From assembly GCF_010211755.1 (NCBI RefSeq), contig NZ_PDWR01000007.1, positions 80,803-144,802 of the forward strand: a stretch of DNA of 64,000 bases, read 5' to 3'. Every line of letters begins with the position of its first letter. The stretch's first letter is position 1. Positions 17,679 through 26,532 of this stretch are shown here, piece after piece. The translations under genes and the position numbers were made by a program. Source of the DNA: Pseudoxanthomonas sangjuensis (GTDB lineage: Bacteria; Pseudomonadota; Gammaproteobacteria; Xanthomonadales; Xanthomonadaceae). The notes under the pieces are model-generated. The model was not told the origin of the DNA. It did not search any database and saw only the letters and a program-made list of their open reading frames with translations.

Positions 17679-18695
17679 TCAGGACAGCGCGCGCCAGTAC
17701 TTGAAGCGGCGCATCAGGCTCAGGGGCTTGCGCTTGAGGCCGCCCCGCCCGCTGGCCAGCATATCCTCGACCGCATCGAGGACACGCTCGCTCGATTTTC
17801 CATCGCGGTACGGATGCATGTCGCGTGCATAGCGCTCGCGCGCATCCCTTGAAGCATCGGTGCCAGCCAGCGCGGCGTCGAGCGCCGCTTCAAGCTCCCC
17901 TGGCTCGGCGACGTTGATCAAGTGCGGCCCCGGCGCGCGATTGCGGAACGCCACCACCGGTTTGCCGGCAAGCATGAATTCCGCCGCCACGGAAGAAGTG
18001 TCGGTCAGCATCACGTCGGCCCGGCGCAGCAGGGGCAGCAGCCGAGAACTGCCGGCAATGCGGAAGTTCGGTGCTTCGATGGCACGGATTGGGGCAGCGA
18101 AACGCTCTTCCATTTTCGGGTGGAACTTGACGATCCATTGCCAGTCGCGGCGTGCGGCCAGCGCGGCCAGCGCTTCGGCCAGTGCCGGTGCCGACGTCAG
18201 AGAAGGGCTGAACGTCGGCGCGTACAACACGAGCCTGCGGCCATCCGCCGTGCTCTCGTCGGTCGTTTCGAACAGCGGATCCATCTTCGGCCAACCGGTT
18301 TCCACGACCCTGAACCAGCCATGCTTTCTGGCCGCCTGCTGGAACGGGATCGTGGTCAGGGGACCAAAAGTACAGAACAGGTCGAACATTCCCCGGATTC
18401 GGAAGTGGCCCTTCTTCTCGATACCCAGCCCGTGGAAGACCTGAACCTTCAAGCCGGGGAAGAACGGCGGCACCTCGTTGCCCGGCGCGTATACCGCGTC
18501 GGGATTCCATTCCCTCACGTCGGCAACGCTGCGCAACAGTTTCTCGTCGTCGCGCAGGCAATCCGGCGCCAAGCCATTGAGAAACCAAGCCACCTCGTCG
18601 CCACGCGCACGCGCCGCCGCCTGCAGGGGACGAAGGATCTCGAAACTGTAATCGAGCTCGACAAAGAACAGGTGGCGGCGCGATGGCTTGGGCAT
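17679..18695 (-). CDS. CDP-glycerol glycerophosphotransferase family protein (TagB/TagF-like)
   Basis: Peripheral-membrane transferase of 338 aa without a signal peptide. The C-terminal half has the family blocks VKFHPKMEE and ADVMLTDTSSVAAEFMLAGKPVVAFRN, containing the conserved His and the TDTSS segment that bind CDP-glycerol in TagF. The N-terminal half (VFHGLGIEKKGHFRIRGMFDLFCTFGP) is also typical. The protein would add one or several glycerol-phosphate units to a lipid-linked glycan. It is smaller than Gram-positive TagF polymerases and lacks their N-terminal region, so a single-addition primase-like role is possible. TagD- and OpgB-like genes follow. Confidence 0.88.
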   Translation of the reverse strand: MPKPSRRHLFFVELDYSFEILRPLQAAARARGDEVAWFLNGLAPDCLRDDEKLLRSVADVREWNPDAVYAPGNEVPPFFPGLKVQVFHGLGIEKKGHFRIRGMFDLFCTFGPLTTIPFQQAARKHGWFRVVETGWPKMDPLFETTDESTADGRRLVLYAPTFSPSLTSAPALAEALAALAARRDWQWIVKFHPKMEERFAAPIRAIEAPNFRIAGSSRLLPLLRRADVMLTDTSSVAAEFMLAGKPVVAFRNRAPGPHLINVAEPGELEAALDAALAGTDASRDARERYARDMHPYRDGKSSERVLDAVEDMLASGRGGLKRKPLSLMRRFKYWRALS

Positions 18696-18735
18696 GGTGG
18701 CTCGACGCGGCAAGGGCGGCGATTATCGCACTGGC

Positions 18736-20034
18736 TCAGCTTGGTGCCGACTTATACAGGCGCGCGTAGAAAAAACCGTCGCGCCCGCCTTCGCCCGGCA
18801 GGCACTGGCGACCGACATCGGACGCATGGCCGAAGCGCTCATCCAGCGGCTCAGCCCGCGCACCAGACGTGCGCGCGAGGAAGCCGGCGACCTGGCGTTC
18901 GTTCTCGTCCTTCAGTATCGAACAGGTCGCATACAGCAGGCTGCCGCCGGGCCTGAGCGTCTTCCACAGCGCGTCGAGCAGGCGCGCCTGCAGCGCGACC
19001 AGCGCGGCGATGTCCCCGGCACGACGGTGCAGCAGCACGTCGGGCTGGCGGCGGACGATGCCGGTGGCCGAGCACGGCGCGTCGAGCAGGATGCAGTCGA
19101 ACGGCTCGCCATCCCACCACGCGCCGGGATCGGACGCGTCGGCGGCCTTCAGTTCCGCTTCGACGCCGACGCGCGCGAGGTTCTCGCCGACCCGTGCCAG
19201 GCGACGCGGGTCGACGTCGAGCGCGAGCACCCGCAGCGACGCATCGCGTTCGAGCAGGTGCGCGGTCTTGCCGCCGGGCGCGGCGCAGGCGTCGAGCACG
19301 CGCGCGCCATGCGGCGGCGCCAGCGCGTCGGCGACGAGCTGCGCGCTGCCGTCCTGGACGGAAACCTCGCCCTCGCCGAAACCGGGCAGGTCGCTCACCG
19401 CGACGGGTTCGTCGACGCGGACCGCGTCGGGCAACGCCTCGTCGATGGAGAAGGCGATGCCGGCGCCGCGCAGCTTCGCGGCGTATCCGTCGCGCATCGC
19501 CTTGCGCCGGTTCGCGCGCAGCCACAGCGGCGCGGGTTGCGCGCTGGCGGCGTAGATTTCCGTCGCCTGTTCCGGCCAGTCGGCCTCGATCTTCTTGCGC
19601 AGCCATGCCGGCCACGTCGCCGACGCATCGGCGGCCGGGAAGCCTTCGCGCTGCGCGCGGCGCAGCAGCGCATTGATCATGCCGGCCTGGTGCGGACGAC
19701 CGAGCGCGCGCGCGGCCTCGACCGTCGCCGACAGCGCGGCATGCGCGGGCAGCTTCAGTTCGTCGAGTTGGGCGAACCCGACCAGCAGCAGTGCGTGCAA
19801 TTCGCCGTCCTTCGTGCCCGGCGGTTTCTGCATCCACGCGCGCAGCGCCGCGTCGTAGCGCGCGCGCTGGCGCAGCGCGGCGAAGCAGATCGCCTCGAGC
19901 AGGGCGCGGTCGCGCACGTCGGCGATTTTCGGCAGCGCCGCGGCGAGCTCGGCCTTCAGCGAGCGGCCGCGCCGTACCGCGTCGATGACTTTCGCCGCGA
20001 CGACGCGGACCCCGACGCCGGGCTGCATGTTCAC
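18736..20034 (-). CDS. rsmB: 16S rRNA (cytosine-967-C5)-methyltransferase RsmB
   Basis: rRNA methyltransferase of 432 aa. An N-terminal NusB-like domain occupies residues about 5-135 and an S-adenosylmethionine Rossmann domain the rest ([15 protein letters not shown]). The two cysteines of RNA m5C methyltransferases are visible: [10 protein letters not shown], and [12 protein letters not shown] with the catalytic nucleophile region. It lies 6 bp after fmt on the same strand; fmt-rsmB (fmu) pairing is common in proteobacteria. It modifies C967 of 16S rRNA before subunit assembly. Confidence 0.96.
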   Translation of the reverse strand: MNMQPGVGVRVVAAKVIDAVRRGRSLKAELAAALPKIADVRDRALLEAICFAALRQRARYDAALRAWMQKPPGTKDGELHALLLVGFAQLDELKLPAHAALSATVEAARALGRPHQAGMINALLRRAQREGFPAADASATWPAWLRKKIEADWPEQATEIYAASAQPAPLWLRANRRKAMRDGYAAKLRGAGIAFSIDEALPDAVRVDEPVAVSDLPGFGEGEVSVQDGSAQLVADALAPPHGARVLDACAAPGGKTAHLLERDASLRVLALDVDPRRLARVGENLARVGVEAELKAADASDPGAWWDGEPFDCILLDAPCSATGIVRRQPDVLLHRRAGDIAALVALQARLLDALWKTLRPGGSLLYATCSILKDENERQVAGFLARTSGARAEPLDERFGHASDVGRQCLPGEGGRDGFFYARLYKSAPS

Positions 20035-20040
20035 CTGCGC

Positions 20041-20964
20041 CTACTCCGCGACCGGCAGATCGCGCCGCGCATTGAGGTAGTCCGCGGCGGAAATCGCCTT
20101 GCCGCCTTCGCGCTGCACGCGCAGCAGCCGCAACGCGCCTTCGCCGCAGGCGATGTCGATGCCGTGCTTGCCCGCGGCGGCGACGCGGCCGTGGTCCGAC
20201 ACGAATGCCGCCGGCAGCGCGACCGCCTCGTGGATGCGCAACCGCTCGCCGGCGACCTGCGCTTCGGCGACCGGCCACGGATTGAACGCACGCACCTTGC
20301 GCGCGAGGACTTCGGCGGGCAGCGACCAGTCGAGTTTCGCCTCGGCCTTGTCGAGCTTGTGCGCGTAGGTGACGCCCGCTTCCGGTTGCGGCCGCGCGGG
20401 CGGCAGCGTGCCCTCGCGAAGTCGCTGCAGGCCGTCGGCGAGGACCTGCGCGCCGAGTTCGGCGAGGCGGTCGTGCAACCGGCCGCCGGTTTCTTCCGCG
20501 CCGATGCGGATCGATGCCGACAGCAGCACCGGCCCGGTGTCGAGCCCGGCTTCCATCTGCATCAGGCACACGCCGGTCTCGGCGTCGCCGGCCTCGATCG
20601 CGCGCTGGATCGGCGCCGCGCCGCGCCAGCGCGGCAGCAGCGAGGCATGCACGTTCCAGCAGCCGTGGCGCGGGATCGCCAGCACCTTGCGCGGCAGGAT
20701 CAGGCCGTAGGCGACCACGACCATCAGGTCGGGCTGCAGCGCGCGCAGTTCGTCCTGCGCGGCCTGGCCCTTCAGCGTTTCCGGCTGCCGCACCGGAATG
20801 CCGAGGCGCAGCGCTTCCTGCTTCACCGGCGATGCCGCCAGCCCGCGACCGCGGCCGGCCGGCCGGTCGGGCTGCGTGTACACGGCCACGACCTCCCCGC
20901 CCGCCGCGGCCGCGCGCAGCGAAGGAACGGCGAAGTCGGGGGTGCCGGCGAAAACGATCTTCAT
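20041..20964 (-). CDS. fmt: Methionyl-tRNA formyltransferase
   Basis: Enzyme of 307 aa that formylates initiator Met-tRNA using 10-formyltetrahydrofolate. N-terminal Rossmann core [16 protein letters not shown]; the catalytic block [20 protein letters not shown] contains the N-H-S residues and the [10 protein letters not shown] signature; DTGPVLL follows. The C-terminal OB-like tRNA-binding domain begins near residue 205. It is the middle of def-fmt-rsmB on the minus strand, with 91 bp to def filled by a palindromic element. Confidence 0.97.
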   Translation of the reverse strand: MKIVFAGTPDFAVPSLRAAAAGGEVVAVYTQPDRPAGRGRGLAASPVKQEALRLGIPVRQPETLKGQAAQDELRALQPDLMVVVAYGLILPRKVLAIPRHGCWNVHASLLPRWRGAAPIQRAIEAGDAETGVCLMQMEAGLDTGPVLLSASIRIGAEETGGRLHDRLAELGAQVLADGLQRLREGTLPPARPQPEAGVTYAHKLDKAEAKLDWSLPAEVLARKVRAFNPWPVAEAQVAGERLRIHEAVALPAAFVSDHGRVAAAGKHGIDIACGEGALRLLRVQREGGKAISAADYLNARRDLPVAE

Positions 20965-20983
20965 GCGGGATGACGAGGCGTGG

Positions 20984-21046
20984 GCGGAGAGGAGCGAGGA
21001 GTGAGCAAAGGCGATTTACGACTCACTCCTCTTCGCTCGCTTCTGC
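20984..21046. repeat. Purine/pyrimidine-asymmetric inverted repeat (copy 2)
   Basis: Left arm GCGGAGAGGAGCGAGGAGTGAG (20984-21005, described in two parts: GCGGAGAGGAGC then GAGGAGTGAG) and right arm starting CTCACTCCTC at 21022 then CGCTCGCTTCTGC. The outer parts pair imperfectly. CTCACTCCTC and CGCTCGCTTCT are shared with the element at 12248-12321, so both belong to one dispersed family. It lies between def and fmt. Confidence 0.5.
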
Positions 21047-21055
21047 TCTTCTGCC

Positions 21056-21571
21056 TTAGCCGCCCTGCTTGCGCAGCTTTTCCAGCTTCTTGATCGCGCG
21101 GTCGCGCTTCAGCGGCGACAGGTGGTCGATGAACAGCCTGCCGTCGAGGTGGTCGACCTCGTGCTGCACGCAGGTGGCCAGCAGGCCGTCGGTGCGCAGT
21201 TCGAACGGCTTGCCATGGCGGTCCAGCGCCTCGACCACGATGCCGTCGGCGCGGGTCACGTCGGCGTAGATGCCGGGGATCGACAGGCAGCCTTCCTGGT
21301 GCGCGCGCAGGTCGACCGAGCGTTCGCGGATCACCGGGTTGATGAACACCAGCGGCTGTTCGCGGCCTTCCGTGACGTCGATCACCATGAAGCGCCGGTG
21401 GGTGTCGACCTGGGTCGCGGCCAGGCCGATGCCCGGCGCTTCGTACATGGTCTGGAACATGTCGTCGAGCAGGCGCTGGAAGGCCGGATCGGCCAGCGTG
21501 GCCGCATCCACCGGCGCAGCCACGGTGCGCAGGCGATGGTCGGGGAATTCGAGGATCGGGAGCAGGGACAT
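21056..21571 (-). CDS. def: Peptide deformylase
   Basis: Metallo-hydrolase of 171 aa that removes the N-terminal formyl group from nascent proteins. All three motifs are intact: GIGLAATQ (48-54), EGCLS with metal ligand C95, and QHEVDHLDG with H137, E138 and H141. The start [14 protein letters not shown] at 21571 matches the family; the in-frame Met 20 codons upstream adds an unconserved leader. It is transcribed away from the LysM gene and heads def-fmt-rsmB, which links both ends of the formylation cycle. Confidence 0.97.
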   Translation of the reverse strand: MSLLPILEFPDHRLRTVAAPVDAATLADPAFQRLLDDMFQTMYEAPGIGLAATQVDTHRRFMVIDVTEGREQPLVFINPVIRERSVDLRAHQEGCLSIPGIYADVTRADGIVVEALDRHGKPFELRTDGLLATCVQHEVDHLDGRLFIDHLSPLKRDRAIKKLEKLRKQGG

Positions 21572-21702
21572 GTCGTTCCGGGACTGGGGCCGCCGGGGAA
21601 TCCGGCCGGAGCTCACGAATTCTAACGCCAACGCTTGCCCAACGGCCCGGAATCTGGACTATAGTGGACCGACCACCTGTGGGGAATCAGGTAGATACCG
21701 CC

Positions 21703-22827
21703 ATGTTTAAACAAATTCGTACGGTTGTCGCCGTCGCGGCCCTGACCGTGGCCACTGTTGCCGCCGCCGCGGAGATGGCCGATGGCCATCCCGACACCTA
21801 CGTGGTGCGCAAGGGCGACACCCTCTGGGACATCTCGGCCAAGTTCCTGAAGAAGCCGTGGCTGTGGCCGGAAATCTGGCAGGCCAACCCGCAGGTCAAG
21901 AATCCCCACCTGATCTACCCCGGCGACGTGCTCAGCCTCGCCTATCTGGACCGCGTGGCGGTGCAGGAAGGCCCGCGCGAGGAAGCGCCGATCACCGGCG
22001 TGCCGCTGTCCGACATCGAACCGTTCCTGAAGAACCTGCGCGTGGTCGACAGCTTCAAGGAGCTGCCGTACGTGGCCGGCCTCGAGGACAATCGCCTGCG
22101 CGGCTCCAACGGCCAGACCTTCTACGTGCTCGGCCTCGACGTGCAGCCCGGCCAGCGCTACGCCGTGGTCCGCCCGACCGCGATCTACGCCGAACCCAAG
22201 CCGCGCACCGACCTCGATTTCCGCGGCGCCCACATCCGCGGCGAAGGCAGGCTGTGGAAGGACTACACCCCGCCGAACGAGAACAGCGAGCTGCTCGGCT
22301 ACGAACTGGCCCAGGTCGCGGTGGCCACCGCCGTGCGCGGCGTGACCGCCGGTACCGAGGTCAGCACCCTGACCGTCGGCGACGACGGCTACGAAGTGCG
22401 CGCCGGCGACCGTATCGTCCCGCTGGAGGCGCAGCCGTACGACCTGCAGTTCTTCCCGCACGCGCCGGCGACGCAGGCGGCCGAGGGCAAGCTGCGCGTG
22501 CTGGCCGTGGCCGACGCGCTGACCGCCGCCGGCCCGCGCGACGTCATCGCCATTTCCGGCGGCCGCCGCGAGGGCATCGACAACGGCACCGTGTTCTCGA
22601 TCTGGCGCCAGGGCAGCCACGTCAAGAACAACGTGCGCCACCGCGAGTCCTCGCGCATGGACGACGCCTACAAGAGCGGCGCCGGCCGGGTTTCGCTGCC
22701 CGACGAGTACGCCGCGCACGCGATGGTGTTCCGCACCTTCGACAAGGTCAGCTACGCGCTGGTGATGGAAGGCACCAAGCCGGCGCGCGTCGGCTACGAA
22801 CTGAAGCACCCCGACGCGACGTACTGA
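21703..22827 (+). CDS. Secreted LysM-domain protein
   Basis: Protein of 374 aa with an N-terminal signal peptide (residues 1-22, hydrophobic core VVAVAALTVATVAAA) and a LysM domain at about 31-79 (DTYVVRKGDTLWDISAKFL...NPHLIYPGDVLSL) that should bind peptidoglycan in the periplasm. The remaining ~290 residues are beta-rich with no recognised catalytic motif. The same protein sits between def and dprA in many gammaproteobacteria, supporting orthology. The start at 21703 (MFKQIRTVVAV) is chosen because it begins the signal peptide. It ends at a strong terminator hairpin. Confidence 0.9.
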   Translation: MFKQIRTVVAVAALTVATVAAAAEMADGHPDTYVVRKGDTLWDISAKFLKKPWLWPEIWQANPQVKNPHLIYPGDVLSLAYLDRVAVQEGPREEAPITGVPLSDIEPFLKNLRVVDSFKELPYVAGLEDNRLRGSNGQTFYVLGLDVQPGQRYAVVRPTAIYAEPKPRTDLDFRGAHIRGEGRLWKDYTPPNENSELLGYELAQVAVATAVRGVTAGTEVSTLTVGDDGYEVRAGDRIVPLEAQPYDLQFFPHAPATQAAEGKLRVLAVADALTAAGPRDVIAISGGRREGIDNGTVFSIWRQGSHVKNNVRHRESSRMDDAYKSGAGRVSLPDEYAAHAMVFRTFDKVSYALVMEGTKPARVGYELKHPDATY

Positions 22828-22857
22828 GCCGGCGGGTCGGAATTCCCCTACGCACAG

Positions 22858-22890
22858 CGAAGCAGGCGCCCGAGGGCGCCTGCTTCGTTT
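22858..22890 (+). terminator. Intrinsic terminator after the LysM gene
   Basis: A perfect 13-bp stem, CGAAGCAGGCGCC (22858-22870) and GGCGCCTGCTTCG (22875-22887), with a CGAG loop and TTTCC following on the plus strand. It separates the LysM gene from dprA. Confidence 0.85.
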
Positions 22891-22908
22891 CCGCCCTACG
22901 CTGGGCGG

Positions 22909-24051
22909 ATGGAAATCGACGACGACCTCCTCGCCCTGCTGAAACTCGCGCTGGCCGGCGGCGCGATGGCCGCGCGCCGCGACCTGCTGGATGCGCACGG
23001 CGGCCATGCCGTCGAAGCGGTCGCCGCCGGCCTGCGCCGCGCTGGCGCACTCGACGACACGCAGCGCAGCCGCCTGCGCTCGCCGCCGCCGGCGGAGTGG
23101 CGGGCGTCGCTCGAATGGCTGGCGCAGCCCGGCCACCACCTGCTCGGCTGGCACCACGCCGACTACCCGCCGCTGCTGCGGCGCTGCCCCAGCCCGCCGC
23201 TGGCCCTGTTCGTCGACGGCGACCCGGCCCTGCTGTGGCGCCCGGCCGTGGCCGTGGTCGGCAGCCGTTCGCCGACCGCGGGCGGACGCGACAATGCCCG
23301 CGGCTTCGCCCGTGCGCTGGCCGCGGCCGGCGTCGCCGTCGCGAGCGGGCTGGCGGCGGGCGTCGATGCCGCCGCGCACGAAGCCGCCCTGGCGGTCGAC
23401 GGCGGCATCACCGTCGCCGTGCTCGGCACCGGCCCCGACCTGGCCTATCCGCCGGGCCACGCCGGCCTGCGCGAGCGCATCGCGGCGCGCGGCGCGGGGC
23501 TCAGCGAACACCCGCCCGGCACCGCGGCCAAGCCCGGCCACTTCCCCAGCCGCAACCGCATCCTCGCCGGACTGTCGCTGGGCACGCTGGTGATCGAGGC
23601 CGCCGAACGCTCAGGCGCGCTGATCACCGCGCGCCAGGCCGCCGACTGCGGCCGCGAGGTGTTCGCCGTACCCGGTTCGATCCACAACCCGCTGGCCCGC
23701 GGTTGCCACCGGCTGATCCGCGACGGCGCGGCGCTGGTCGAAAGCGCCGGCGAGATCCTCGCCGCCATCGCCCCGTTGGCCGACGAGCTGGTCGCGAGCC
23801 TGCGCGGTCGGCTTGTGGACGGTGCCGACCGCCCCCATTCAGGAGCGGTCGAGGGCCCGTCGGGTCCGCCGGCCGGGCTCGACCCCGACTACCAGACCTT
23901 GTGGGTGGCGCTCGGCCACGACCCAACCGGTATGGATGAACTGGTCGAACGCACCGGATTGACGGCGGCCGAACTGTCGTCCATGCTGCTGGTCATGGAA
24001 CTGGATGGACGGGTTGCGGTCGAACACGGCCGCTACTCGCGAAAATCTTAG
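22909..24051 (+). CDS. dprA: DNA-processing protein DprA (Smf)
   Basis: Protein of 380 aa that loads RecA on incoming single-stranded DNA during natural transformation. N-terminal SAM-like region, then the Rossmann-like DprA core: [47 protein letters not shown] (split here by eye near 120-165) with [31 protein letters not shown] and [27 protein letters not shown] as later blocks. A C-terminal winged helix (about 320-375) is present. It is followed 44 bp later by smg. Its presence is compatible with natural competence but not proof. Confidence 0.95.
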   Translation: MEIDDDLLALLKLALAGGAMAARRDLLDAHGGHAVEAVAAGLRRAGALDDTQRSRLRSPPPAEWRASLEWLAQPGHHLLGWHHADYPPLLRRCPSPPLALFVDGDPALLWRPAVAVVGSRSPTAGGRDNARGFARALAAAGVAVASGLAAGVDAAAHEAALAVDGGITVAVLGTGPDLAYPPGHAGLRERIAARGAGLSEHPPGTAAKPGHFPSRNRILAGLSLGTLVIEAAERSGALITARQAADCGREVFAVPGSIHNPLARGCHRLIRDGAALVESAGEILAAIAPLADELVASLRGRLVDGADRPHSGAVEGPSGPPAGLDPDYQTLWVALGHDPTGMDELVERTGLTAAELSSMLLVMELDGRVAVEHGRYSRKS

Positions 24052-24095
24052 TTTTCCCACCTCCACAGTGCCGGCACCGGCACAGGCCGAGGGCA

Positions 24096-24569
24096 ATGAA
24101 AGAGAGCATCTTGGACGTCCTGCTGTATCTGTTCGAACACTACTTCACCGAAGACGCCGACCCCGTCCGCGACCGCGATTCGCTCCAGAACGGCCTGCTC
24201 CAGGCCGGTTTCAGCCCCGCCGAAATCAACCGTGCCTTCGACTGGCTCGACGCCCTCGCCGAACAGCGGCCGAGCGTGGCCGAGCCGCGCGTCGGCGGCC
24301 CGACCCGCGTCTACCACGGCCCCGAGCTGGAGAAGCTCGACGTCGACTGCCGCGGCTTCCTGCTGTACCTGGAGCAGCACGGCATCCTCGACGCCGACCA
24401 GCGCGAACTGGTGCTCGACCGCGCGATGGCGCTGGACCAGGATGAACTCGACCTCGACGACCTGAAGTGGGTCGTGCTGATGGTGCTGTTCAACCAGCCC
24501 GGCAGCGAAGCGGCGTACGCGTGGATGGAAACGCAGATGTTCGCCGACGAACCGGAACCGGTGCACTGA
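24096..24569 (+). CDS. smg: Smg family protein (DUF494)
   Basis: Protein of 157 aa beginning [17 protein letters not shown], the conserved start of Smg. It is helical, acidic and soluble; the biochemical role is not established. dprA-smg-topA is a conserved order in beta- and gammaproteobacteria, but here three GYF_2-domain genes sit between smg and topA. It probably shares a transcript with dprA and ends at the hairpin 24576-24598. Confidence 0.93.
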   Translation: MKESILDVLLYLFEHYFTEDADPVRDRDSLQNGLLQAGFSPAEINRAFDWLDALAEQRPSVAEPRVGGPTRVYHGPELEKLDVDCRGFLLYLEQHGILDADQRELVLDRAMALDQDELDLDDLKWVVLMVLFNQPGSEAAYAWMETQMFADEPEPVH

Positions 24570-24575
24570 CGTCCC

Positions 24576-24598
24576 GCCGGTGGCGCAACGCCACCGGC
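24576..24598 (+). terminator. Terminator-like hairpin after smg
   Basis: GCCGGTGGCG (24576-24585) pairs with CGCCACCGGC (24589-24598) around a CAA loop; ATTCACCTTC follows. A perfect 10-bp GC stem 7 bp after the smg stop, with a weak T tract. Confidence 0.65.
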
Positions 24599-24684
24599 AT
24601 TCACCTTCACTCCCGCGCCAGAATCATCGCCGGCGCATCGATCGCGTTTCCCGAATCCTGCCCCCGGCTAGCGGGCGGCGTGTC

Positions 24685-24721
24685 GCATGCATTAACTTAG
24701 CGGCAGGTTCAGGGGGAACAA
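24685..24721 (+). promoter_or_regulatory. Leader motif shared by two GYF_2 genes (copy 1)
   Basis: GCATGCATTAAC (24685-24696) then CAGGGGGAA just before the ATG at 24722. The same arrangement, GCATGCGTTAAC then CAGGGGGAA, precedes the third GYF_2 gene. Upstream similarity extends to CGGCTAGCG. Either a duplicated promoter/leader or part of a duplicated gene unit. Confidence 0.45.
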
Positions 24722-25765
24722 ATGTCGATCTGGTTTTACACCGATGCCGAACAGCAGCGGCTGGGGCCGCTGTCGACCGACGAACTGAAGCGTTTTTTCC
24801 GCGACGGCACGATCACGCCGGACACCCTGGTCTGGCGCGACGGCATGCTGCAATGGCGCCCGCTCGGCGAGCTCGCCGCGCAGCTGGGGCTGGTGGAAAC
24901 GCCGCCGGCCGCTGCCGGAATCCACGCCGCGGCGCCGGCATCGCCACCGCAACCGCCGCAACCGCCGATGCCGCCACCGCCTCCCGCGCCCGAACCTCCG
25001 CCGCCGGAGCCGCCGCCGCTGACCGGGCGCGCGATGTTCAGCCTCGGCGTCGAACCCTCGGAGGCGCCGCCGCCGAGGCCCGCGCCCGCGTACGCGAGCC
25101 CGGACCCCGACACGCAGGCCGAACACAATCCCTACGCGCCGTCGCAGGCGTCGCTGTCCCCGTCGTCCGCACTGTACGGGCGGCGCAGCGGCGATCGCGA
25201 CGTGGTCTATGCCGGTTTCTGGAAGCGCGCGGCGGCCATGATCATCGACGGCGTCATCCTGTCCGTCGTCGCCGGCCTGGGTGGCGAGGTGCTCGGCACG
25301 ATATTCAGCGATCTCAGCGGCGGCGGCGAAGCGGCCCTGATGGTGTGGGTCCTGCTGGTCACCGCCGCCATGTACGCGCTCTACTTCGCGTGGTTCCATT
25401 CGTCGTTCATGATGGCCACGCCGGGCAAGCTGGCCATCGGCATCAAGGTCGTGCGCAGCGATGGCGAACCGATCGGCTTCCTGCACGCGCTTGCGCGCTA
25501 CATCGCCACCGTCCTCAGCACCATCCCGCTGATGGTCGGCTACCTGATGGCCGGTTTCACCGGGCGCAAGCAGGCGCTGCACGACATGATCTGCGGCACC
25601 GTGGTGACGGACAAATGGGCCTTCACCGACCAGCCGGGCATGCAGCGCCACGAACTGGGCACCGCCGCGAAGGTGGTGCTGGGCCTCTACGCGCTGCTGC
25701 TCGTGCTGATCTTCGTCGCCTTCTTCGCGCTGGGCCTGGCCCAAGCCGCTCGCGGCATCCATTGA
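24722..25765 (+). CDS. GYF_2-domain / RDD-family membrane protein (paralog 1)
   Basis: Protein of 347 aa. Residues 1-55 form a GYF_2 (DUF4339) domain: WFYTDAEQQRLGPLSTDELKRFF...TLVWRDGMLQWRPL. A Pro/Ala-rich linker (61-125) follows, then an RDD domain from about 163 (YAGFWKRAAAMIIDG) with about four membrane helices, and a last helix near 318-340. GYF_2 domains are small cytoplasmic interaction modules; RDD proteins have been linked to ion exchange and transport in a few cases. GGGGGAACAA upstream is a strong ribosome site. It is the first of three GYF_2 genes and is clearly paralogous to the third. Confidence 0.85.
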   Translation: MSIWFYTDAEQQRLGPLSTDELKRFFRDGTITPDTLVWRDGMLQWRPLGELAAQLGLVETPPAAAGIHAAAPASPPQPPQPPMPPPPPAPEPPPPEPPPLTGRAMFSLGVEPSEAPPPRPAPAYASPDPDTQAEHNPYAPSQASLSPSSALYGRRSGDRDVVYAGFWKRAAAMIIDGVILSVVAGLGGEVLGTIFSDLSGGGEAALMVWVLLVTAAMYALYFAWFHSSFMMATPGKLAIGIKVVRSDGEPIGFLHALARYIATVLSTIPLMVGYLMAGFTGRKQALHDMICGTVVTDKWAFTDQPGMQRHELGTAAKVVLGLYALLLVLIFVAFFALGLAQAARGIH

Positions 25766-25787
25766 ACGACTCGCAAGGGGAATCGCG

Positions 25788-26477
25788 ATGAGCGACTGGT
25801 ACTACGCCGAAGGCAACCAACAGCGGCGCGGCCCGCTGCCCGAAACCGACCTGGCCGAGCTGTTCCGCAGCGGCCGCATCGGGCTCGACACCTGGGTCTG
25901 GCGCGAAGGCCTGCCGCAGTGGCGGCCATTGTCCGAGTTCGCGCGCGAACTCGGCCTGTCCGTCGCCGCCGCGCCGCCGCCGTTGCCGTTGCCGCCGACG
26001 ATGCCCGGACAGGCCGCGGCGCCCGCGCCCGCGACGCCGAAGCGCGGCCTGTCCGGCTGCATGATCGCGCTGATCATCGTTGCGGCGTGCAGCGTCCCGG
26101 CGATCGCCATCCTCGCCGCGATCGCCCTGCCCGCGTACCAGGACTACACCCTGCGCGCGAAGGTCGCCGGCGCGCTGACCGAGGCCGCCCCGCTGAAGGT
26201 GGCGGCCGCCGAATTCCGGGCGCGCGACGGGCGCTGCCCGGACAACGGCGATGCCGGCTTCGGCCCCGCGGAAAGCTACGCTACCGCGCAGGTCGCGTCG
26301 ATCCGGCTGGGCGAGTTCGAGGATGGGAAATGCGGCATGGAGCTGCGGCTGCGCGGCACCGGCAGCGACAGGCTCGACGGCAAGGCCGTATGGTTCGAGC
26401 TCGACGCCAATGCCGGCCGCTGGACCTGCACTTCCGAAATCGAGAACCGCTACCTGCCGCGGGCCTGCCGCGGCTAG
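25788..26477 (+). CDS. GYF_2 domain fused to a type IV pilin-like protein
   Basis: Protein of 229 aa. Residues 1-57 are a GYF_2 domain (WYYAEGNQQRRGPLPETDL...WVWREGLPQWRPL), 62-88 a Pro/Ala linker, and 91-115 a membrane helix. From 108 (ILAAIALPAYQDYTLRAKV) to the end it follows type IV pilins, including the C-terminal disulfide loop WTC214...LPRAC227R. However there is no prepilin leader, no Gly at -1 and no Glu5, so PilD processing and normal filament assembly are not expected. It starts 22 bp after paralog 1 with AGGGGAA as ribosome site. Function is unknown; a membrane-anchored pilin-like partner with a cytoplasmic GYF module is one reading. Confidence 0.85.
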   Translation: MSDWYYAEGNQQRRGPLPETDLAELFRSGRIGLDTWVWREGLPQWRPLSEFARELGLSVAAAPPPLPLPPTMPGQAAAPAPATPKRGLSGCMIALIIVAACSVPAIAILAAIALPAYQDYTLRAKVAGALTEAAPLKVAAAEFRARDGRCPDNGDAGFGPAESYATAQVASIRLGEFEDGKCGMELRLRGTGSDRLDGKAVWFELDANAGRWTCTSEIENRYLPRACRG

Positions 26478-26490
26478 CGCGCGGCAACGC

Positions 26491-26532
26491 GCATGCGTTA
26501 ACGTCGCAACAGGGAATCCAGGGGGAAAACCG
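26491..26532 (+). promoter_or_regulatory. Leader motif shared by two GYF_2 genes (copy 2)
   Basis: GCATGCGTTAAC (26491-26502), then CAGGGGGAAAACCG directly before the ATG at 26533. It matches the motif before paralog 1 with one change in the 12-mer. The preceding CGGCTAGCG is the end of the pilin-fusion gene. Confidence 0.45.
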
